From Saxidomus purpurata (taxonomy: Eukaryota; Mollusca; Bivalvia; Venerida; Veneridae): a stretch of 64,000 nt of DNA. Positions 59,301-64,000 of the stretch are shown one piece after another. The notes beneath the pieces are model-generated. The model was not told the DNA's origin and did no database searches. It saw nothing but the letters and a program-made list of their open reading frames with translations. Made by a program: the position numbers and the translations under genes. How positions within the stretch are numbered: position 1 is the stretch's first letter; each line of letters begins with the position of its first letter. The DNA lies in NCBI GenBank assembly GCA_022818135.1, contig JAFMSR010000017.1, positions 13,587,958-13,651,957 of the forward strand. The letters are read 5' to 3'.

Positions 59301-59880
59301 TGATTGATAGTCAGTCACATTGATTTGTTTGGGTAATCACACTCAGATTAAAAACAATAACAGATTGATTCATATGACTGTGCTGTATTAATCACAAGTG
59401 TTAATTAATTTGCCCTTGTTGGTTTTAAATTTTCCTGAAAAAAATTGCCGATTTTCAGTTGGCACTTTTAAAAACAACATTAATCAGCAAATAGTTAAAA
59501 GATAATTATTTTTTAAAGAAAGAGTTTGAGTTCCAAAATAATCTCAGTTGATAGATTCTCTGTGAAAATTCGTATAACTTGTAGAAAAATAAAAAACTTG
59601 AAAGTCTGTGGATGATATCCTTTATTAAAAAGGCTGTGGATGGCGCAGAATGAAATTTAAAAAAAGGAAAGTCGTGCTTAAGGCGTACTGGCTTCTTGAA
59701 GAATGCATGCATGTTTATATCATTTGCACTTTGCATTTTTTTGTGCGTAGCCGGCTTCATTATTTATAAAAAAATCTAAACAGTTTTAATTTGCAGCTAT
59801 ATATCATGTATATTGAACAGGATAATCTTACTGCCCAGCTCTACCATGTCTACTATCATCTGGTCATTGGCTATCTTCAT
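53210..59880 (-). CDS. BLOC1S5: BLOC-1 subunit 5 (muted), five exons, C-terminal frameshift
   Basis: Exons in order: 59880-59832, 57134-57052, 55753-55624, 55090-55035 and 53388-53210, with matching phases at all junctions. The protein is mostly helical coiled coil. It matches the family at LHSRLFDHRPILQGHIRAFV, KEFEEKRGTREEDRLNKIK and WDKFMQEQFEKSAKV. BLOC1S5 is part of the eight-subunit cytosolic BLOC-1 complex that sorts cargo from endosomes to lysosome-related organelles. The ATG at 59880 follows an in-frame stop, giving a shorter N-terminus than in vertebrates. In the last exon a six-base homopolymer shifts the frame so that it stops early. The expected C-terminus (EEYVELEKKIEHIT) continues in the next frame to a TAA at 53210-53212. 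Confidence 0.85.
55035..55090 (-). CDS. BLOC1S5: BLOC1S5 exon 4
   Basis: Acceptor ATATTTACAG, donor TGAA/GTGAGT, phase 1 to 0. VKVAIEVCKKIEEKENNVE; only 56 bases. Confidence 0.8.
55624..55753 (-). CDS. BLOC1S5: BLOC1S5 exon 3
   Basis: Acceptor TTATATTGAAG, donor AAAAG/GTAAAC, phase 0 to 1. EKRGTREEDRLNKIKSDV, then NNKYIPEAQTALDTFLTNVQ. Confidence 0.85.
57052..57134 (-). CDS. BLOC1S5: BLOC1S5 exon 2
   Basis: Acceptor TTATTTTCAG, donor TTGAG/GTAAAG, phase 1 to 0. VCELHSRLFDHRPILQGHIR, then AFVKEFE, the best-conserved segment of the family. Confidence 0.9.
57640..59230. repeat. Degenerate repeat arrays in BLOC1S5 intron 1
   Basis: Units with AACCTTGACAGAGTTATGTACTCTTGTCTG and ATGGTAAACAAGTATG recur at about 58080, 58230, 58400, 58540 and 58715 (given in part). 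Further on, GACCTTGACCTTTGACAGTG and CACAACTAGACATCATACC resemble the arrays at 3757-4866 and 37869-38500 in style. Confidence 0.65.
59832..59880 (-). CDS. BLOC1S5: BLOC1S5 exon 1, coding part
   Basis: MKIANDQMIVDMVELG up to the donor GGCA/GTAAGA, phase 1. An in-frame stop lies two codons upstream of the ATG. A short upstream ORF (ATGCTGTCTATTGATAGTTAA) ends one base before the start codon. Non-coding upstream exons are possible. Confidence 0.65.
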
Positions 59881-60520
59881 TAACTATCAATAGACAGCAT
59901 TTTTTCAACAGACAAAGGGATGATGTCATACTGGTGCAATTTTCGGATAAAAAAAATCAAATTATGTTTGTCCAAGCCTGAAATGATCTTACAACGTATA
60001 GAAGCGCCATATCGAATAACTTGTAGGGATATAATTTTTTTGATATATATTGGGTATGTGAATACTTATCTAATGTTTAGGTATGGGGGCATATCTAAAA
60101 TCTTATACAGTTAATCTATGGAATAATATTAATCTATGGAATAATATATCGAGTAAAATTATCTACTTTGGACCAAAGTTTGGTTTTGTATCGCGAAAAC
60201 ATGTGATATTGATGAAGTCTGAGTTCATTTAACCGCTTTATTGGCAAAAAATTATACATGTCGATGTAAAATGTATAAAAACTACACTACTTATTATCAT
60301 TGATTGAAGTTTTTCGTAGTAGTGTAAGAAAAACACCTTTTACAATTTGTTCCGTTATCATTTTTGGCTTTGTCTAAAACATTACCCTTCGTCTTCTGTG
60401 CAAACGGCCATGAGAAGGCTGAGATGAAACAAAACCAAACCAAGAACATCAAGATAGCCTCTCACAAGTCTGTACAGTTAAGCACGTTTAGGGGCAGTAT
60501 ATACATTTTGAAACTATTTA

Positions 60521-60697
60521 CAGTAAACTCTGTATATAACGACTCCGGATATAGCGAAATTCTGGATATAATGAACACATTTCGTCACCCGAGTTTTTAT
60601 CTTTCTTCATTTTACGGATATATTATTATAACAACCTCCGGAAATAAGGAACAAATATAAATAGTCCCAAAATTTTTGTTATAAACAGAGTTTACTG
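60521..60697. mobile_element. pogo/Tigger-type MITE
   Basis: CAGTAAACTCTGTATATAAC at the left and GTTATAAACAGAGTTTACTG at the right are inverted copies. TATAACGA-like steps behind the ends are usual for pogo/Tigger ends. The left flank is TA, the right flank is TG, so the TA duplication is damaged. Confidence 0.65.
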
Positions 60698-61289
60698 TGC
60701 AGCTTTTGAGTTGTCTACACCTAGGACAGAAGCGAGGCTGCTACTTTGAGGGGTTAGTCTAGAATATTTTTGAGTTCCAGTCCTACGGTTCAATGTTTGC
60801 TTGTACACCGTTATTAGTGAAATAGTGACTACAGTAGGTCGAATAGTTGAATAACTTAGCAACATCTTCATGCGCCACAAAAATCCGAGATTTTTTCTCA
60901 CCAGCGCACATTTGTCTTCATGAAAGTAAAACAGATAAAAACTTTAGATCTATCCCTTGTATATCAATTTATCTATATTGCAACATTCCTCTTTCAAGTA
61001 ATACGTGCAGGTGCGAATCAGTGTACCCTGTGTTCTAATATAACCAAGGTGGACCAAAAGTAACTTTAGTTACATCCTGTCCGAATTGATCCAGGGTTTT
61101 GACAATTATAAGATCAGCTGGTAGGGAGTTCCATAAAATTATAAAGTCTGGAAAGAAACATTATTTATAATAGTTACAGGGAGTGAGGACCTGGGTATAG
61201 GAAAACGGATACATGTACATGTGTCTTGTTAGACGAGAGGTTGGGGGAGGGGTGACTAAAAGGTCAAACTGCAATCTCTCTCGAGACGA

Positions 61290-62540
61290 GCAATAATTAT
61301 TAATGCCCCAGTCTACTAAAAGGGTCTAAATGTAAGCCAAGTAATTATGTCCCTATTTCCTTAACGTGTATTGCCTCAAAATTAATGGAGCATATAATGT
61401 CCTATTTTGATCACCATAGTATCCTTAGTCAATACCAACATGGCTTTAAGTAAAATATAACTGCGACACTCAGCTTATTAGTTTCACACAAGAACTTCAT
61501 TACAACATAACAAAATGGTCAACAAACAGATATTATAGACATGGACTTCAGCAAAGCTTTCGATAAGGTAAGCCATCATAAAATCATTCTCAAATAACAA
61601 AGGTTAGAGATAAATAACGAGTTCACTTCATGGGCCAAATCATTCCTTAAGTCCCGTACCAAGCAGGTTGTTGTTGGAGGTCACAACCTACTCGTTTTCT
61701 CTCGAATCCCACAGTGATCAGTCTTGGTACCTTGCTTATGTCTAATTACATCTAGGATCTACCAAGCGGTGTCAAGGGTAATGCGAGACTATTTGCAGAC
61801 GTGACCACAATCTATCTAACTGTAACCAGTGATGACCAAACCCTTCGATTGGTCCATGGAATTTGATCCTGACAAAATGTGTAGTTCTTACAATTACCCG
61901 AAAGAGAAAACCAGTTATACTCCTATATAAGTTACATGGACATGTCAAATCCACCAATGCTGCCAAATATTAGGGAGTCACCATCAATCAAGACCTACCA
62001 TGGACCAAAACATCAACAACATCACATTAAAAGCAAATAATTTCCCCGGGTTTATAAAAAAGAAATGTTAAAACATCCAATAAAATGGTCAAAAAAAAAC
62101 GTTATAAGACTTTTGTAAGACCCTATTTAGAATAATGTTCCAGTTTTTGGCATCAATGACAAGAATACTTAATACATAAGATAGAACAAGTACAAAGATC
62201 AGCTGTACAAAGTATCTTCAATGACTACAGTTAAACCTGAAATGTCACAAAAATGCCGTACGAACTAAATTGGCTAACCGTTGAACATCGTCGAAACATC
62301 AGTGCTACATGACCTTTCTGTATAAAATCCTCAATGAACTTGTTTATGTTGATCACTTCCGTCTCACACCTACTAGAAACTTAAACTTCCTATTACCATT
62401 CTCAAGGATACAGTATCATGCTAATTCATATGTTCCTAGAAGTATCAGTCTGTGGAATAGTCTCTATATACTTGTACAATCAATCCCCAGCATAAACATC
62501 TTTGCTGAGCGGCTGCCACCTCACCGCCCAAGTTAAACTG
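61290..62540 (+). mobile_element. LINE reverse-transcriptase fossil
   Basis: Broken frames keep SNYVPISLTCIASKLMEHIM (about 61340-61400), SILSQYQHGF, MDFSKAFDKVSHHK (about 61540) and the C-terminal SRIQYHANSYVPRSISLWNS (near 62400). Many stops and shifts. It is close to the LINE at 1-760. Confidence 0.75.
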
Positions 62541-62882
62541 CTTATTTGGAAGTTTTTATCAAAAAGCCCCCATTTAGTTCGAAAAAAAAATCGATAATTA
62601 AAAGTACCCAACTCACTCATTTGCAGTGCTATGATACATATTTTCAAGACAAACATTTAGTTAATTCAACATTCCCCTATTTTCCGGCTTTGTTATATAA
62701 AGAAACTGTTTAACAGTTTATTTTACATAGGTGCATATATTTCAGTTGATTCACGACCAAAGTAAATCCTGACAATTGTTGAAAATTTGTCAGAACACAT
62801 CGCTGTAGATTTGGATCAAATGTCTTTTCTGTTGACGCTCAGAATTGTTACTTTATTTCAGGATTTCTGATATTGAGTCATC

Positions 62883-63990
62883 ATGGATGTGGACTCGCTG
62901 GGCCCATTTTGTGATCAACTGAAACTTAACAAATCACCGCTGAACCAACCATGCACTATAGAAAACACAGCATTCTGCAATGGGGTCATATTAGAACTTT
63001 ACGTGTTCTTTAAAAGCATCGCTAAAGTTATCGACATACTTCAAATCTTGAACACTGAGTACAAGACGGTGGAAAAATTATCATTGAAAACAAAATTAAA
63101 CATACTTCTTTAAAGTAAGAAATTTTTTTAAAAAGTTAGTGGTGTGAACTCGTTCGATGATTTAAACAATCAACTATTTACAGTCAACACACCAAAACAA
63201 TTTCTTGTATTAAAGACGCCTTCTAAATTAGATGACACCAGTGATCCACTTAACGAAGAGATTGGCTTGACAAGTCAAAGAACATGCGACACAGAAATTG
63301 CGTTGCATACAAGTTACCCAGAAACATGTGATACAACAGTTACAGAATCACGAAATCAAACAGAAAGTTGCCAAAATCAATTTTCAAAAAGTGACATTAA
63401 AACTCTAAACTTGTACGAGTATGAATTAAGCAAAAAGAAGAAGCTGTTAACTCAAGCTACAAATAAAGTAGAAGATGCAAACGAAAAACTGAAAACGATT
63501 GAATGCAGACTTGGCCATTATTCTATAACAAAATGTCAACAAGCGAGATGAGGCAGCCAAGAAAAATTTAAGATTGTTGAGAGAAACACAAAGACAGCTG
63601 ACGAAACAGAAAAAAACTAACAGAAACTGAGAGTGAAATAGTCCAACAACTGAAAGAGGAGATCAATGTGCTAAACACAAACAAGAATGAGGCCCATGAG
63701 AATGCAATTAAGTCTCAAGAGACTAAAAAGGTTCAAGCACAAAAGACAGCAAGTAAATACAAAGGGACAGCATCAAAGCTGAGAGAAAAACGGAAATATG
63801 ACCTCGCCACTGATGAAAAATCAGTCTTCCTAAGACAGTAGTTGAGAAAAATGCAAAATCTGTTAACTAGAAATGAACACTGACATTTTAAGCGAGCAAA
63901 TTGAAGAGCATGGAATTGAAACAATAAATGTTGATGGATCATTTTCAGATGTGCATTATCGAGCTGAGTAGTCTCGAAGTAGCAGTAGAA
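62883..63990 (+). pseudogene. Broken coiled-coil ORF of unknown family
   Basis: Open pieces at 62883-63113 and 63144-63551, then shifted frames to the window end. The second piece ends in a Lys/Glu-rich coil (YELSKKKKLLTQATNKVEDA). The coil continues in other frames (RDEAAKKNLRLLRETQRQLT, then IVQQLKEEINVLNTNKNEAH and SKLREKRKYDLATDEKS). Close to the right edge IETINVDGSFSDVHYRAE precedes a stop. The layout resembles the N-terminal coil of transposon-borne proteins, but I do not recognise it. Confidence 0.4.
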
Positions 63991-64000
63991 ACAGTTACCG

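Noticed and set aside
1..64000. CRISPR arrays, prokaryotic operons or prophage
   Set aside because: The window is plainly eukaryotic; its tandem arrays are minisatellites and dispersed repeats, not spacer-repeat arrays.

Overview
This is a window of animal nuclear DNA. Genes are split by AT-rich introns with GT-AG boundaries and lie in dense interspersed repeats. The likely source is a lophotrochozoan, most probably a marine bivalve mollusc. That guess rests on the repeats (tRNA-headed SINEs, arrays of the TCAAGGTCACAGTGACC type, CR1-like LINEs, many short hairpin MITEs) and on the extracellular domain shuffling; no species is claimed. All exon calls were made by hand from reading frame, splice signals and phase.

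Three protein-coding genes can be built. (1) Plus strand, 2948-9233: a secreted or type I membrane receptor with signal peptide, TSP1, EGF-like, CCP/sushi, EGF, CCP, EGF and a transmembrane helix. All internal domain exons are phase 1-1, and the CCP+EGF pair has been duplicated in tandem very recently. The cytoplasmic end was not found. (2) Minus strand, 43837 down to 22231: an astacin-family zinc metalloproteinase in 13 phase-consistent exons. Domain order is propeptide with the FEGD switch, furin-like site, catalytic domain ([12 protein letters not shown] and Met-turn SVMHY), EGF, CUB, EMI-like and TSP1. The signal-peptide exon and last exon(s) were not found. (3) Minus strand, 59880 down to 53210: BLOC1S5 (muted), a BLOC-1 subunit, in five exons, with a one-base frameshift near its C-terminus.

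Layout: 1-760 broken LINE; 1.0-1.5 kb G-rich tract and SINE; 2.9-9.2 kb receptor gene, with an antisense terminal-exon candidate at 8198-8407; 11.3-16.9 kb nearly complete three-ORF CR1-like LINE (minus); 17-22 kb no recognised gene; 22.2-43.8 kb metalloproteinase gene. One intron of that gene is almost filled by a 6.3 kb DNA element with about 1.05 kb terminal inverted repeats, and other introns hold a cluster of MITEs, SINEs and tandem arrays. 44-53 kb is gene-poor repeat; 53.2-59.9 kb is BLOC1S5; 61.3-62.5 kb a LINE fossil; 62.9-64 kb a broken coiled-coil ORF of unknown type.

The most unusual item is the 6.3 kb element at 26412-32734. Its only recognisable coding content is a broken protein of a widespread uncharacterised metazoan family, not a known transposase. 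Also notable are an EMI-like module between CUB and TSP1 in the astacin protein, and an exon-like antisense segment carried inside the duplicated CCP-EGF cassette.
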